From contig NZ_JALJWV010000001.1 in NCBI RefSeq assembly GCF_024169655.1, positions 5,872,001 through 5,936,000 of the forward strand: DNA of 64,000 bases, given 5' to 3'. Shown in pieces: positions 25,205 to 34,540 of this stretch; position 1 is the stretch's first letter, and each line of letters opens with the position of its first letter. The position numbers were made by a program, and so were the translations under genes. This DNA is from Pseudomonas marginalis (GTDB taxonomy: Bacteria; Pseudomonadota; Gammaproteobacteria; Pseudomonadales; Pseudomonadaceae). The notes under the pieces were generated by a model. It was not told the origin of the DNA, made no database searches, and saw nothing but the letters and a program-made list of their open reading frames with translations.

Positions 25205-27451
25205 CTATTTGCGCAGCAGGCGCAGGCCATTGAACACCACCAGCAGGCTCACGCCCATGTCGGCGAACACCGCCATCCACATGGTGGCCATGCCCAGGAA
25301 GGTGACCGCGAGGAAGATCGCCTTGATCACCAGCGCCAGGGCGATGTTCTGCTTGAGGATACTCGAGGTTTGCCGCGACAACCGAATGAAAGCCGGAATC
25401 TTGCGCAAATCATCGTCCATCAAGGCCACGTCGGCGGTCTCGATGGCGGTGTCGGTGCCTGCGGCGGCCATGGCAAAACCGATCTCGGCGCGGGCCAACG
25501 CCGGGGCGTCGTTGATGCCGTCGCCGACCATGCCCACGCGCCGGCCTTGGCCGTAGAGCGCTTCAATGGCTTGCAGTTTGTCGGTGGGCAACAGGTCGCC
25601 CTGGGCCTGGTCGATACCGACCTGAGCCGCAATCGCCTGGGCGGTGTGGGTGTTGTCGCCGGTGAGCATCAGGGTTTTGATGCCCAGCTCGTGCAACTGC
25701 TGGATGGCTTCGCGGCTGCTGTCCTTGACCGTGTCGGCCACGGCGAACAGCGCCAGCGGGCCGGACTTGTCGAGCAGCAGCACCACGGATTTGCCTTGTT
25801 TCTCCAGGGCGAAGAGTTTGTCTTCGAGCTCGGGCGAGCACAGGCCGAGTTCTTCCACCAAGCGGTGGTTACCCAGGTGGTAGGTTGCGCCGTTGATATC
25901 ACCGCGCACACCGCGACCGGTCAGGGCGGTGAAATTATCCACAGCGTGGCGCGCCAGGTTTTTATCCACCGCCGCGTTGGCGATGGCCAGCGATACCGGG
26001 TGGTCGGAACGCCCGGCGAGGGCGGCGGCCAGGGCCGGTGCGTGCTCTTCGATATTCGGGAACAGCGCCAGGTAATCGGTTTGCACCGGCTTGCCGTGGG
26101 TGATGGTGCCGGTCTTGTCGAGGGCCAGGTAGTCGAGTTTGTAACCGCCCTCCAGGTACACGCCGCCCTTGATCAGGATGCCTTTGCGCGCCGCCGCCGC
26201 CAGGCCGCTGACGATGGTCACCGGGGTGGAAATCACCAAGGCGCAGGGGCATGCCACTACCAGCAGCACCAGGGCGCGGTAGATCCAGTCGAACCACACA
26301 CCGGCCATGAACAGCGGCGGGATCACCGCCACGCCCAGGGCAAACAGGAACACCGCCGGGGTGTAGATCTTCGCGAAGCGGTCGACAAAGCGCTGGGTCG
26401 GCGCGCGTGCGCCCTGGGCCTGTTCCACGGCGTGAATGATCCGCGCCAGGGTGGAATTGTTGGCGGCCGCCGTGACTGTGTATTCCAGGGAGCCGGCCTG
26501 GTTGATGGTGCCGGCGAAGACTTTATCGCCCACGGTTTTTTCGATCGGCAGGCTTTCACCGGTGATCGGCGCTTGGTCGATGGTCGACTGACCAGCGGTG
26601 ACTTCGCCGTCCAGGCCGATGCGCTCGCCGGGACGAACCCGCACGATGGCGCCCAATTCGACACTTTTCACTTCTCGTTCGATCCAACTTCCGTCGGCCT
26701 GCTGCACCGTGGCCTGTTCCGGGGTCATCTGCATCAAGCCGCTGATGGCATTGCGCGCACGGTCGAGGGACTTGGCTTCGATCAATTCGGCCACGGTGAA
26801 CAGGAACATCACCATCGCCGCTTCCGGCCATTGGCCAATCAGGATCGCGCCGGTCACGGCGATGCTCATCAGCGCATTGATGTTCAGGTTGAGGTTTTTC
26901 AGGGCGATCCAGCCCTTTTTATAAGTGGTCAGGCCGCCGCTGAGGATCGAAACCAGCGCCACCAGGGCAATCACCCAGGTCGGGGCCGCGTTGGTGAAGT
27001 GGATCACTTCAGCCGCCAGGGCGCCGACGCCGGACAACGCAAGCGGCCACCAGTGTTTCTTGGCCGGCGGCTCGGCGGCCGGGGTGCCCTCTTCGATCGG
27101 ATCGGCCTGCATGCCCAGGGACTTGATGGCGTCGATGATCGGCGCAGTGCTCGGCAGGTCATGGGTGACGCCGAGGATGCGGTTGATCAGGTTGAATTCC
27201 AGTTGCTGCACACCGGCGAGCTTGCCCAGTTTGTTCTGGATCAGCGTCTGCTCGGTGGGGCAGTCCATGGCTTCGATGCGGAAGGTGCTCAGGCGCGAAT
27301 CGGCGCTGGGCGCGGCGCTCAGTTGCACCAACGCCGGGGCTGGCGTGCCGGAGCAGCAGGCACCGGCGTGGCCGTGGTCATGCACCGGCGTCAGTTTTTT
27401 CGGCGCATGATCGTGGTCATGCGTGTGCGGGGTGTGATGGGAGTCGCTCAT
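25205..27451 (-). CDS. cadA: Cadmium/zinc/lead-translocating P1B-type ATPase
   Basis: This 748-residue efflux pump has a histidine-rich N-terminus (HDHDHAPKKL, VHDHGHAGACC) and a metal-binding HMA-like domain whose usual CxxC reads CPTE (MDCPTEQTL). The ion-channel motif CPC lies in VACPCALVIS. Also present are the phosphorylation site DKTGTITHG, the TGES actuator loop and GDGINDAP in the hinge. The CPC plus His-rich pattern fits divalent Zn/Cd/Pb export. The frame extends to 27586, but the ATG at 27451 leaves room for the divergent MerR-type promoter. The cadR regulator is encoded divergently. Confidence 0.94.
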   Translation of the reverse strand: MSDSHHTPHTHDHDHAPKKLTPVHDHGHAGACCSGTPAPALVQLSAAPSADSRLSTFRIEAMDCPTEQTLIQNKLGKLAGVQQLEFNLINRILGVTHDLPSTAPIIDAIKSLGMQADPIEEGTPAAEPPAKKHWWPLALSGVGALAAEVIHFTNAAPTWVIALVALVSILSGGLTTYKKGWIALKNLNLNINALMSIAVTGAILIGQWPEAAMVMFLFTVAELIEAKSLDRARNAISGLMQMTPEQATVQQADGSWIEREVKSVELGAIVRVRPGERIGLDGEVTAGQSTIDQAPITGESLPIEKTVGDKVFAGTINQAGSLEYTVTAAANNSTLARIIHAVEQAQGARAPTQRFVDRFAKIYTPAVFLFALGVAVIPPLFMAGVWFDWIYRALVLLVVACPCALVISTPVTIVSGLAAAARKGILIKGGVYLEGGYKLDYLALDKTGTITHGKPVQTDYLALFPNIEEHAPALAAALAGRSDHPVSLAIANAAVDKNLARHAVDNFTALTGRGVRGDINGATYHLGNHRLVEELGLCSPELEDKLFALEKQGKSVVLLLDKSGPLALFAVADTVKDSSREAIQQLHELGIKTLMLTGDNTHTAQAIAAQVGIDQAQGDLLPTDKLQAIEALYGQGRRVGMVGDGINDAPALARAEIGFAMAAAGTDTAIETADVALMDDDLRKIPAFIRLSRQTSSILKQNIALALVIKAIFLAVTFLGMATMWMAVFADMGVSLLVVFNGLRLLRK

Positions 27452-27482
27452 CGGGTTGCGTCCGTAAAGGTGCCTGTTGCCA

Positions 27483-27513
27483 AGTAAAGACCCTGTAGCC
27501 ACTATAGGGTCAA
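27483..27513 (-). promoter_or_regulatory. MerR-type cadA promoter with CadR operator
   Basis: Read on the minus strand, a -35 TTGACC (27508-27513) and a -10 TTTACT (27483-27488) are separated by 19 bases, the over-long spacer characteristic of MerR-family targets. An imperfect 21-base dyad fills the spacer at 27490-27510: arms ACCCT / AGGGT plus inner TAG / CTA. CadR bound to metal would realign the boxes and start cadA transcription. Confidence 0.92.
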
Positions 27514-27536
27514 GCACCCTTTTGGAGATTGCTGCA

Positions 27537-27986
27537 ATGAAGATCGGCGAATTGGCCAAATTGACCGACTGCCCGGTGGAAACCATCCGTTATTACGAGA
27601 AGGAAGGCCTGCTGCCGCCACCGGCACGCACCGAGGCCAACTACCGCGTGTACACCCAGGCGCACACCGAGCGGCTGGTGTTTATCCGCAACTGCCGCAG
27701 CCTGGACATGACCCTGGAAGAAATCCGCAGCCTGCTCGACCTGCGCGACAGCCCGCAGGACCAATGCGAAAACGTCAACGCGTTGATCGATGAGCATATC
27801 CACCATGTCAAAGCGCGGATCGACGGGCTGTTGGCCTTGCAGGAACAGTTGATCGACCTGCGCCAGCGCTGTGGCAGCGGGCCGGAGCTGGATCAGTGCG
27901 GGATATTGCAGCGGCTGGAGGTCAGCGGCAGTGTTGCCGCCAGCGAGGCTGAGCCTTCGCATGTGGGCAGAAGCCATGGCCATTGA
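27537..27986 (+). CDS. cadR: Cd(II)/Pb(II)-responsive MerR-family regulator
   Basis: This 149-residue regulator starts MKIGELAKLTDCPVETIRYY, the typical MerR winged-helix N-terminus. A dimerisation helix follows. The metal-site cysteines fit the CadR pattern: Cys77 (DQCENVN), then RQRCGSGPELDQCGI with Cys112 and Cys119. The C-terminus is His-rich (HVGRSHGH), an accessory metal site in CadR. The ATG at 27537 has TGGAG upstream and is preferred to an in-frame upstream start at 27477 that would run through the operator. It is divergent from cadA. Confidence 0.93.
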   Translation: MKIGELAKLTDCPVETIRYYEKEGLLPPPARTEANYRVYTQAHTERLVFIRNCRSLDMTLEEIRSLLDLRDSPQDQCENVNALIDEHIHHVKARIDGLLALQEQLIDLRQRCGSGPELDQCGILQRLEVSGSVAASEAEPSHVGRSHGH

Positions 27987-28033
27987 TTCAGCCCCCTCCC
28001 ACACAAGCCCACACATTGGGACCGAGACCGAGT

Positions 28034-28867
28034 TTAGATGGCGACGTCGGCCTTGATGCTTGGGTCGGCGTCGTAGCCCACGATCTCGAAATCTTCGAAC
28101 TTGTAGTCATAGATCGACGCGGGCTTACGCTTGATCAGCAATTCCGGCAGTTTTTTCGGCGTGCGCGCCAACTGGGTCTGGATCTGTTCCATGTGGTTGC
28201 TGTAGGCGTGGGTGTCGCCGGTGGTGACGATGATCTCGTGGGGGATCAGGTCACACTGTTGGGCCAGCATATGGGTCAGCAACGCCAGCGCGGCGGTGTT
28301 GTATGGCAGGCCGAGGAACACGTCGGAGCTGCGGATATACAACTGCATCGACAGATGACCGTCATGCACGAACGCCTGGTACAGCAGGTGGCACGGCGGC
28401 AGGGCCTGCTTGCCGTTGCGCGCATTTTCCTGGGGGCTCTTGGTCTCGTCCGGCAGGTACTCGACGTTCCAGCCGTGGAACAGGATGCGGCGGCTGTTGG
28501 GGTTGGTCTTCAGCGTCTGGACCATATAGTCGATCTGATTGATCTTACCGCCGTCCTTGGTCGGCCAGGCAGTCCACTGCTCGCCGTACACCGGGCCCAG
28601 ATCACCGTCTTCGGTGGCCCACTCGTCCCAGATGCGCACGCCGTTCTCGTTCAGCCACTTGATGTTGGTGTTGCCGCTCAACATCCAGATCAATTCGTTG
28701 GCGATGCTTTTGAAGTGAAGCTTCTTGGTGGTCAGCAGCGGGAAGCCGTCGGCCAAGTTATGCCGATACTGACGGGCAAACACGGCCTTGGTGCCGGTGC
28801 CGGTGCGATCGCCCTTGGTCAGGCCATTGGTCACGACGTCGTTCAGTAGTTCGAGATATTGCTTCAT
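28034..28867 (-). CDS. thyA: Thymidylate synthase
   Basis: This 277-residue enzyme methylates dUMP with methylene-tetrahydrofolate to give dTMP. The catalytic nucleophile Cys159 is in LPPCHLLYQ. Other signatures are DRTGTGT near the N-terminus (phosphate-binding Arg21), RSSDVFLGLPYN and DTHAYSNH. Length is normal for the Pseudomonas form. It lies 52 bases downstream of lgt on the same strand, an association kept across Pseudomonas and other gammaproteobacteria. Confidence 0.97.
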   Translation of the reverse strand: MKQYLELLNDVVTNGLTKGDRTGTGTKAVFARQYRHNLADGFPLLTTKKLHFKSIANELIWMLSGNTNIKWLNENGVRIWDEWATEDGDLGPVYGEQWTAWPTKDGGKINQIDYMVQTLKTNPNSRRILFHGWNVEYLPDETKSPQENARNGKQALPPCHLLYQAFVHDGHLSMQLYIRSSDVFLGLPYNTAALALLTHMLAQQCDLIPHEIIVTTGDTHAYSNHMEQIQTQLARTPKKLPELLIKRKPASIYDYKFEDFEIVGYDADPSIKADVAI

Positions 28868-28919
28868 GTCATTACCCGTATCGTTGCAGCCGAGACCTTG
28901 CAGGCCTCGGCATTCGAAT

Positions 28920-29732
28920 TTAAAGCGCGGTGTTCTTCAACGGTTGCGGACGGTTGTACGCCCACCACAGCAGGCCCAGGCCGGCGACGATCATCGGCAG
29001 GCTGAGGATCTGGCCCATGGTCACCCAACCGAACGCCAGGTAGCCCAGTTGCGCATCCGGTACGCGCACGAACTCGACGACAAAACGGAAGATCCCGTAG
29101 AACAACGCGAACATACCCGACACCGCCATGGTCGGCCGCGGTTTGCGCGAGAAGAGGTACAGAATGAGGAACAGTGCCACACCTTCCAGGGCGAACTGGT
29201 AGAGCTGCGACGGATGGCGCGGCAATTGCGCCGGGTCGCTGAACGGCGGGAACACCATCGCCCACGGCACGTCGGTCGGCTTGCCCCACAGTTCGGCGTT
29301 GATGAAATTACCGATACGCCCGGCGCCGAGGCCGATCGGCACGAACGGCGCAACGAAATCCATCAGTTGGAAGAATGACTTGCCGTTGCGGCGGCCAAAC
29401 CACCAGGCGGCAATCATTACGCCGACAAAGCCACCGTGGAACGCCATGCCGCCCTTCCACACCTCGAAGATCAGCGTCGGGTTGGCGATGTAGGCCGACA
29501 GGTCGTAAAACAGCACATACCCCAGGCGCCCACCGACGATGACCCCCATCGACAACCAGAAAATCAGGTCGGAGAGCTTTTCCTTGGTCCAGGTCGGGTC
29601 GAAACGGTTCAGGCGCCGGGACGCCATAAACCAGGCACCGCCGATGCCGATCAGGTACATCAACCCGTACCAGTGGATTTTCAGCGGACCGATGGCCAGG
29701 GCCACCGGGTCGATCTGCGGGTAAGGCAGCAT
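28920..29732 (-). CDS. lgt: Prolipoprotein diacylglyceryl transferase
   Basis: This 270-residue inner-membrane enzyme transfers diacylglycerol to the lipobox cysteine, the first step of lipoprotein maturation. About seven hydrophobic segments are visible. Signature elements are the essential HGGFVG motif and the Lgt signature GAGRIGNFINAELWG. The N-terminus MLPYPQIDPVALAIGPL is canonical. It precedes thyA and probably shares its transcript. Confidence 0.97.
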   Translation of the reverse strand: MLPYPQIDPVALAIGPLKIHWYGLMYLIGIGGAWFMASRRLNRFDPTWTKEKLSDLIFWLSMGVIVGGRLGYVLFYDLSAYIANPTLIFEVWKGGMAFHGGFVGVMIAAWWFGRRNGKSFFQLMDFVAPFVPIGLGAGRIGNFINAELWGKPTDVPWAMVFPPFSDPAQLPRHPSQLYQFALEGVALFLILYLFSRKPRPTMAVSGMFALFYGIFRFVVEFVRVPDAQLGYLAFGWVTMGQILSLPMIVAGLGLLWWAYNRPQPLKNTAL

Positions 29733-29797
29733 TGCGACTCCTCGTTAAATCATTCGTTATGGCGACCGGACCTTGCCCGGGCGCGATTAAGCCTTCG

Positions 29798-30580
29798 TTA
29801 CAGCAAGAAATTCAAACCCACGCAAAACAGCAGCGCGGCAAACAGCCGTTTCAGCAAACGCGGCGACAAGCGGTGCGCCAGGCGTGCGCCGAAGCGGGCA
29901 AACACCATGCTGGTCAGGGCAATGCCCAGCAGCGCCGGCAAATACACGAACCCTAGACTATGAGCGGGCAGCAGCGGGTCATGCCAGCCCAGAATCATGA
30001 AACTTAATGCACTGGCCAGCGCAATCGGCAGCCCGCAGGCCGACGAGGTGGCCACCGCTTGCTGCATCGGCACGCTGCGCCAGGTCAAAAACGGTACGGT
30101 CAGCGAACCGCCGCCTATCCCGAAAATCGCCGAGGCCCAACCGATCACCGTGCCGGCCACGGTCAAACCAAGCTTGCCCGGCACCGTTCGACTGGCCTTG
30201 GGCTTGACCTCCAGCGCCAGTTGCACAGAGATGATCAGCGCGAACACGCCGATGATCTTCTGCAAGTGGGGGCCGGAAATCGCCTCGGCGGTCAGCGCGC
30301 CAAAGCCGGCGCCGATCAGGATGCCCACGGTCATCCACACAAAGATCGGCCAGCGCACCGCGCCTAGTCGGTGGTGCTCACGCACGGCATTGATCGAGGT
30401 AAAGATAATCGTCGCCAGGGACGTACCCACGGCCAGATGGGTCAGCACCTGCGGGTCGAAACCCTGCAAGGTGAAGCTGAACACCAGCACCGGCACGATA
30501 ATGATCCCGCCACCCACGCCAAACAGCCCGGCGAGCACGCCAGCACAGGCGCCCAGCAGCAAATACAGCAGAAATTCCAT
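29798..30580 (-). CDS. Sulfite exporter TauE/SafE-family permease
   Basis: This 260-residue membrane protein has about eight hydrophobic segments and two TauE repeats marked by glycine-rich GVLAGLFGVGGGIIIVP near the N-terminus and ASAIFGIGGGSLTVPF in the middle. The family exports small sulfur- or carbon-containing anions; the substrate here is not readable. The ATG at 30580 is chosen over an upstream TTG. It lies upstream of lgt in the same direction with a 65-base gap, a conserved arrangement near lgt-thyA. Confidence 0.87.
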   Translation of the reverse strand: MEFLLYLLLGACAGVLAGLFGVGGGIIIVPVLVFSFTLQGFDPQVLTHLAVGTSLATIIFTSINAVREHHRLGAVRWPIFVWMTVGILIGAGFGALTAEAISGPHLQKIIGVFALIISVQLALEVKPKASRTVPGKLGLTVAGTVIGWASAIFGIGGGSLTVPFLTWRSVPMQQAVATSSACGLPIALASALSFMILGWHDPLLPAHSLGFVYLPALLGIALTSMVFARFGARLAHRLSPRLLKRLFAALLFCVGLNFLL

Positions 30581-30701
30581 GGGAGCCCCCAAACCAAGTC
30601 CGGCATGTTAACGGATGGAAGGCATGCGACCCAACTGGATACGATGGAACGCCCGCGCCAGTGTCGGTAGAGTGGCCAAACACACAAAAGGGGATCGCCT
30701 T

Positions 30702-31448
30702 ATGTGCTTGATAGTTTTCGCCTGGCGGCCGGGCCATGCCCAACCGCTGATCGTCGCGGCCAACCGTGATGAGTTCTACGCCCGCCCCAGCCTGCCGCTG
30801 GCCCAGTGGCCGGATGCGCCTGCCGTCTATGCCGGCCGCGATCAGGAAGCGGGCGGCACCTGGCTGGGGGTGAATGCCGATGGGCGGTTTGCCGCCCTGA
30901 CCAATATCCGCGACCCGCACCAGCCGCCGGCACGCAAGTCGCGCGGGGAACTGGTGGCGCGTTTTCTCAGCGGTTCGCTGCCGCTTGAGCAGTATTTGGC
31001 GGAGATCAACGGCCGTTCGCTTGAATATGCCGGGTTCAACCTGTTGGTGGGCACGCGGGAGCAGCTGTGGCACTACAACGCCCGCGACAGCATGCCTACG
31101 CAACTGCCCGCCGGGGTGTATGGCCTGTCCAATGCTGGGCTGGATACGCCGTGGCCGAAGCTGGTGAAGGCCAAGACGGCGTTGAGCGCGGTGCTGGAGA
31201 ACCCGCAGCCGGAGGCGTTACTGGAGATTTTGAGCGACCCGCAGACGGCGCCGTTTGCCGAGTTGCCGGATACCGGCGTGGGCTTGGCGACCGAGAGTTT
31301 GCTATCAAGCGTATTTATCGCCAGCCCCAGTTATGGCACGCGGGCGAGTACGGCGCTGATTGTGAATGCCGATGGGACGCGGCGGATGGTGGAGCGCAGT
31401 TTTGGGCCGCATGGTGGGCGGCTCGGCGAAGTCGAACTCAACCTGTAG
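30702..31448 (+). CDS. NRDE (TANGO2) family protein
   Basis: This 248-residue protein has the defining motif VAANRDEFYARPS starting near residue 20, after the N-terminal Cys2 (MCLIVFAW), which suggests an Ntn-hydrolase-like arrangement. Its eukaryotic homologue TANGO2 is linked to haem/lipid metabolism; the bacterial role is unclear. The ATG at 30702 follows AGGGG, and upstream in-frame codons are unlikely. It is divergent from the TauE/SafE gene. The last bases run straight into a group-III REPIN. Confidence 0.85.
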   Translation: MCLIVFAWRPGHAQPLIVAANRDEFYARPSLPLAQWPDAPAVYAGRDQEAGGTWLGVNADGRFAALTNIRDPHQPPARKSRGELVARFLSGSLPLEQYLAEINGRSLEYAGFNLLVGTREQLWHYNARDSMPTQLPAGVYGLSNAGLDTPWPKLVKAKTALSAVLENPQPEALLEILSDPQTAPFAELPDTGVGLATESLLSSVFIASPSYGTRASTALIVNADGTRRMVERSFGPHGGRLGEVELNL

Positions 31449-31595
31449 GAGCGAGCTTGCTCGCGAAAAACGCCAACGATGACGCGCCCCCCCTGAATGC
31501 ACGCAGTACCCTCAGGTTTTTCGCGAGCAAGCTCGTGTGCTGACTGACACTCCGTAATCGGGGGCAAGTCGAATCGTCGCACCGCCCCTCCCACA
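31445..31595. repeat. Mosaic of group-III REPIN and variant group-I REP
   Basis: A group-III REPIN starts at 31445 and its right arm breaks off at about 31535 (GCGAGCAAGCTCG then GTGTGCTGACTG). The sequence then continues with a group-I type spacer (TGACTGACAC) and a variant group-I unit carrying an inserted GTCGAATCGTCGCACC block at about 31569-31585. The region looks like one REPIN inserted into or recombined with another. Confidence 0.85.
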
Positions 31596-31615
31596 TTTTT
31601 GATCAGCGCCAGGCT

Positions 31616-33895
31616 TTAGAGGGTTTTGGCAGAGGCCGGATTGATCATCCGCGTCAACCCCAGGTTCTTCAGCGCCAGTTGCAGCGAGCTGTGGATAACT
31701 TGCGGGTTGTCGATGGTCATCAGCTCGGCCAGCAGTTCCTTGGCCATGCTCAGGTTGACCTGGCGCAGCAGCCACTTCACCTTCGGCAAGTTGGTGGCGT
31801 TCATCGACAAGCTGTCAAAGCCCATCGCCATCAGCAGCACCGCCGCCGCCGGGTCGCCGGCCATTTCACCGCAGATGCTCACCGGCTTGCCTTCGGCATG
31901 GGCGTCGCGCACCACATGTTGCAGCGCTTGCAGCACCGCCGGGTGCAGGTAGTCGTAGAGGTCGGCCACCCGTGGGTTGTTGCGGTCCACGGCCAGCAGG
32001 TATTGGGTCAGGTCGTTGGAGCCCACCGACAGGAAGTCCACCTGCCGCGCCAGTTCCTTGGCCTGGTACACCGCCGCCGGGATTTCGATCATCACGCCGA
32101 TCGGCGGCATCGGAACGTCGGCACCTTCGTCGCGCACTTCGCCCCAGGCGCGGTGGATCAGGTGCAGGGCTTCTTCCAGCTCATGGGTGCCGGAGATCAT
32201 CGGCAGCAGGATGCGCAGGTTGTTCAGGCCTTCGCTGGCCTTGAGCATGGCGCGGGTTTGTACGAGGAAAATTTCCGGGTGGTCGAGGGTCACGCGAATG
32301 CCACGCCAGCCGAGGAAGGGGTTGTCTTCCTTGATCGGGAAATACGACAGTGACTTATCGCCGCCAATGTCCAGGCTGCGCATTGTCACCGGCAACGGGT
32401 GGAAGGCGGACAGTTGCTCGCGATAAATCGCCAGTTGCTCCTTCTCACTCGGAAAACGCTGGTTGATCATGAACGGCACTTCGGTGCGGTACAGCCCGAC
32501 CCCTTCGGCGCCGCGTTGTTGCGCGCGGGCCACATCGGCGAGCAGGCCGGTGTTGACCAGCAGTGGCACGCGATGCCCGTCGAGGGTCACGCAGGGCAGT
32601 TCGCGCAGGGCGTCGAGGCCCTGGGACAGCTGGCGTTCTTCTTCCACCACCTCGGCGTATTGCTTGCGCAGAATTTCACTGGGGTTGGTGAACACCTCAC
32701 CACGGTTGCCGTCGACGATCATGGCGATGCCGTCGACCTTGGAGTACGGCAGGTCCACCAGGCCCATCACCGTCGGAATACCCATGGCCCGGGCCAGGAT
32801 CGCGACGTGGGAGTTGCCCGAACCGAGCACCGAGATCAGGCCCACCAGTTTGCCTTCCGGCACTTCGCCGAGCATGGTGGCGGTCAGTTCTTCACTGATC
32901 AGGATGGTGTTGTCGGGGTAGACCAGGTTGGTGGAGCGGTCTTCCTGCAAGTAGGCGAGCAGACGGCGACCAAGGTCGCGCACATCCGAGGCCCGCTCAC
33001 GCAGGTAGGCGTCGTCCATCAATTCGAAACGGTTGACGTGATCGGAAACCACCTGGCGCAGCGCGCCCTGGGCCCACTGGCCGGTCTTGATCACGGTCTT
33101 GACTTCGTTACCCAGCGACGCGTCATCCAGCATCATCTGGTACACCTCGAACAGCGCTCGCTCTTCGGGGCGCAGTTGGGTGGCGAGCTTGTTCGACAGG
33201 TTGCGCATGTCGGCGCGCACGCCTTCCAGGGCAGTCTTGAACAGTTTGATTTCGGCGTCGATGTCGCTGACCGTCTTGTCCGGCACCACATCGAGGTCGG
33301 CCGGCGGCAACATGACCACGGCCGTACCGACGGCAGCACCCGGCGAACCCGGTACGCCGACGAACTTGGCCTCCTGGATGCCTTTGCCCTGGCGCCCCAG
33401 GCCGCGAATCGAGCCGGTGGCTTCAGCGTGGGCGATAACCCCGGCCAACTGCGCGCTCATGGTCACGAGGAAGGCTTCTTCACCTTCGTCGAACTGGCGC
33501 CGCTCTTTCTGTTGGATGACCAACACGCCGACAACGCGGCGGTGGTGAATGATCGGTGCGCCGAGGAACGAGGCGTAGCGCTCTTCGCCGGTTTCGGCAA
33601 AGTAGCGATAACGCGGGTGATCAGCCGCGTGCTCAAGGTTCAGGGGTTCTTCACGCGTCCCTACCAAGCCCACCAGACCTTCATTGGGCGCCATGCTGAC
33701 CTTGCCGATGGAGCGCTTGTTCAAGCCCTCGGTCGCCATCAGCACAAAACGGTTGGTCTCGGGGTCCAGCAGGTAAACCGAGCAGACCTGGCTGCCCATG
33801 GCTTCCTTGACGCGCAACACAATAATCCCCAACGCCGCCTTGAGATCCTTGGCGGAGTTAACTTCCTGGACGATCTTGCGCAGCGTATTGAGCAT
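31616..33895 (-). CDS. ptsP: Phosphoenolpyruvate-protein phosphotransferase, nitrogen PTS (EI-Ntr)
   Basis: This 759-residue cytoplasmic kinase begins the nitrogen PTS relay to NPr (PtsO) and EIIA-Ntr (PtsN). An N-terminal GAF domain (about residues 1-160) senses nitrogen signals such as glutamine. The enzyme I swivelling domain carries the phospho-His in GSGNSHVAILARAMGIP. The PEP-binding TIM barrel ends with SVGSNDLTQYLLAVDRNNP and a Cys in SICGEMAGD. In pseudomonads ptsP affects virulence-related and polyhydroxyalkanoate traits. It lies 22 bases downstream of rppH on the same strand, as in other gammaproteobacteria. Confidence 0.96.
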   Translation of the reverse strand: MLNTLRKIVQEVNSAKDLKAALGIIVLRVKEAMGSQVCSVYLLDPETNRFVLMATEGLNKRSIGKVSMAPNEGLVGLVGTREEPLNLEHAADHPRYRYFAETGEERYASFLGAPIIHHRRVVGVLVIQQKERRQFDEGEEAFLVTMSAQLAGVIAHAEATGSIRGLGRQGKGIQEAKFVGVPGSPGAAVGTAVVMLPPADLDVVPDKTVSDIDAEIKLFKTALEGVRADMRNLSNKLATQLRPEERALFEVYQMMLDDASLGNEVKTVIKTGQWAQGALRQVVSDHVNRFELMDDAYLRERASDVRDLGRRLLAYLQEDRSTNLVYPDNTILISEELTATMLGEVPEGKLVGLISVLGSGNSHVAILARAMGIPTVMGLVDLPYSKVDGIAMIVDGNRGEVFTNPSEILRKQYAEVVEEERQLSQGLDALRELPCVTLDGHRVPLLVNTGLLADVARAQQRGAEGVGLYRTEVPFMINQRFPSEKEQLAIYREQLSAFHPLPVTMRSLDIGGDKSLSYFPIKEDNPFLGWRGIRVTLDHPEIFLVQTRAMLKASEGLNNLRILLPMISGTHELEEALHLIHRAWGEVRDEGADVPMPPIGVMIEIPAAVYQAKELARQVDFLSVGSNDLTQYLLAVDRNNPRVADLYDYLHPAVLQALQHVVRDAHAEGKPVSICGEMAGDPAAAVLLMAMGFDSLSMNATNLPKVKWLLRQVNLSMAKELLAELMTIDNPQVIHSSLQLALKNLGLTRMINPASAKTL

Positions 33896-33917
33896 GGCTC
33901 GGGGTCGAACTCCGTCG

Positions 33918-34397
33918 TCAGTCGCGCGTTAAAAGGCGCGGGGCAAGCTCTTTGAGAGCGCGACGATAAACTTCGCGCTTGAATGTCACCACCTGGCCCA
34001 ACGGATACCAATAACTGACCCAGCGCCAGCCATCGAACTCCGGTTTACCGGTCAAATCCATCCGCACCCGCTGCTCGTTGGAGATCAGGCGCAGGAGAAA
34101 CCATTTCTGCTTCTGGCCGATACACAGCGGTTGGCTGTGGGTACGCACCAGGCGTTGCGGCAAACGATAACGCAACCAGCCACGGGTACAGGCCAGAATT
34201 TGTACATCTTCGCGCTCAAGTCCGACTTCTTCGTTCAACTCGCGGTACAAGGCGTCTTCAGGGGTTTCGTCAGGGTTGATGCCACCTTGAGGAAACTGCC
34301 AGGCGTCTTGGTTGATTCGGCGAGCCCATAGGACCTGTCCAGAATCATTCGTAAGAATAATCCCGACATTAGGACGGAAACCATCGGGGTCGATCAC
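33918..34397 (-). CDS. rppH: RNA pyrophosphohydrolase
   Basis: This 159-residue Nudix hydrolase removes pyrophosphate from mRNA 5' ends, exposing them to RNase E. The Nudix box G-x5-E-x7-REUxEExGU is intact in two segments, GGINPDETPEDALY then RELNEEVGL. The start is GTG at 34397, giving the conserved N-terminus (M)IDPDGFRPNVGI. The frame extends upstream to 34457, but those residues do not fit the family. It is co-directional with ptsP and divergent from the HAD phosphatase. Confidence 0.95.
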   Translation of the reverse strand: MIDPDGFRPNVGIILTNDSGQVLWARRINQDAWQFPQGGINPDETPEDALYRELNEEVGLEREDVQILACTRGWLRYRLPQRLVRTHSQPLCIGQKQKWFLLRLISNEQRVRMDLTGKPEFDGWRWVSYWYPLGQVVTFKREVYRRALKELAPRLLTRD

Positions 34398-34540
34398 GGC
34401 AACAACCTCGCAAACGCATGTCGTCGCATTGTTCCACAAAGGTTGTTCCAGCGGCAACGAGGCTTCTTAGCTTATGTGCACTCTTGTGAAAAGACCGTAT
34501 TCTGGACGCCTTTTTACAGACTTTTCAGCGGGTAACTGTA

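Noticed and set aside
25076..27487. 803-codon plus-strand open frame
   Set aside because: It is antisense to cadA, which has every P-type ATPase motif.
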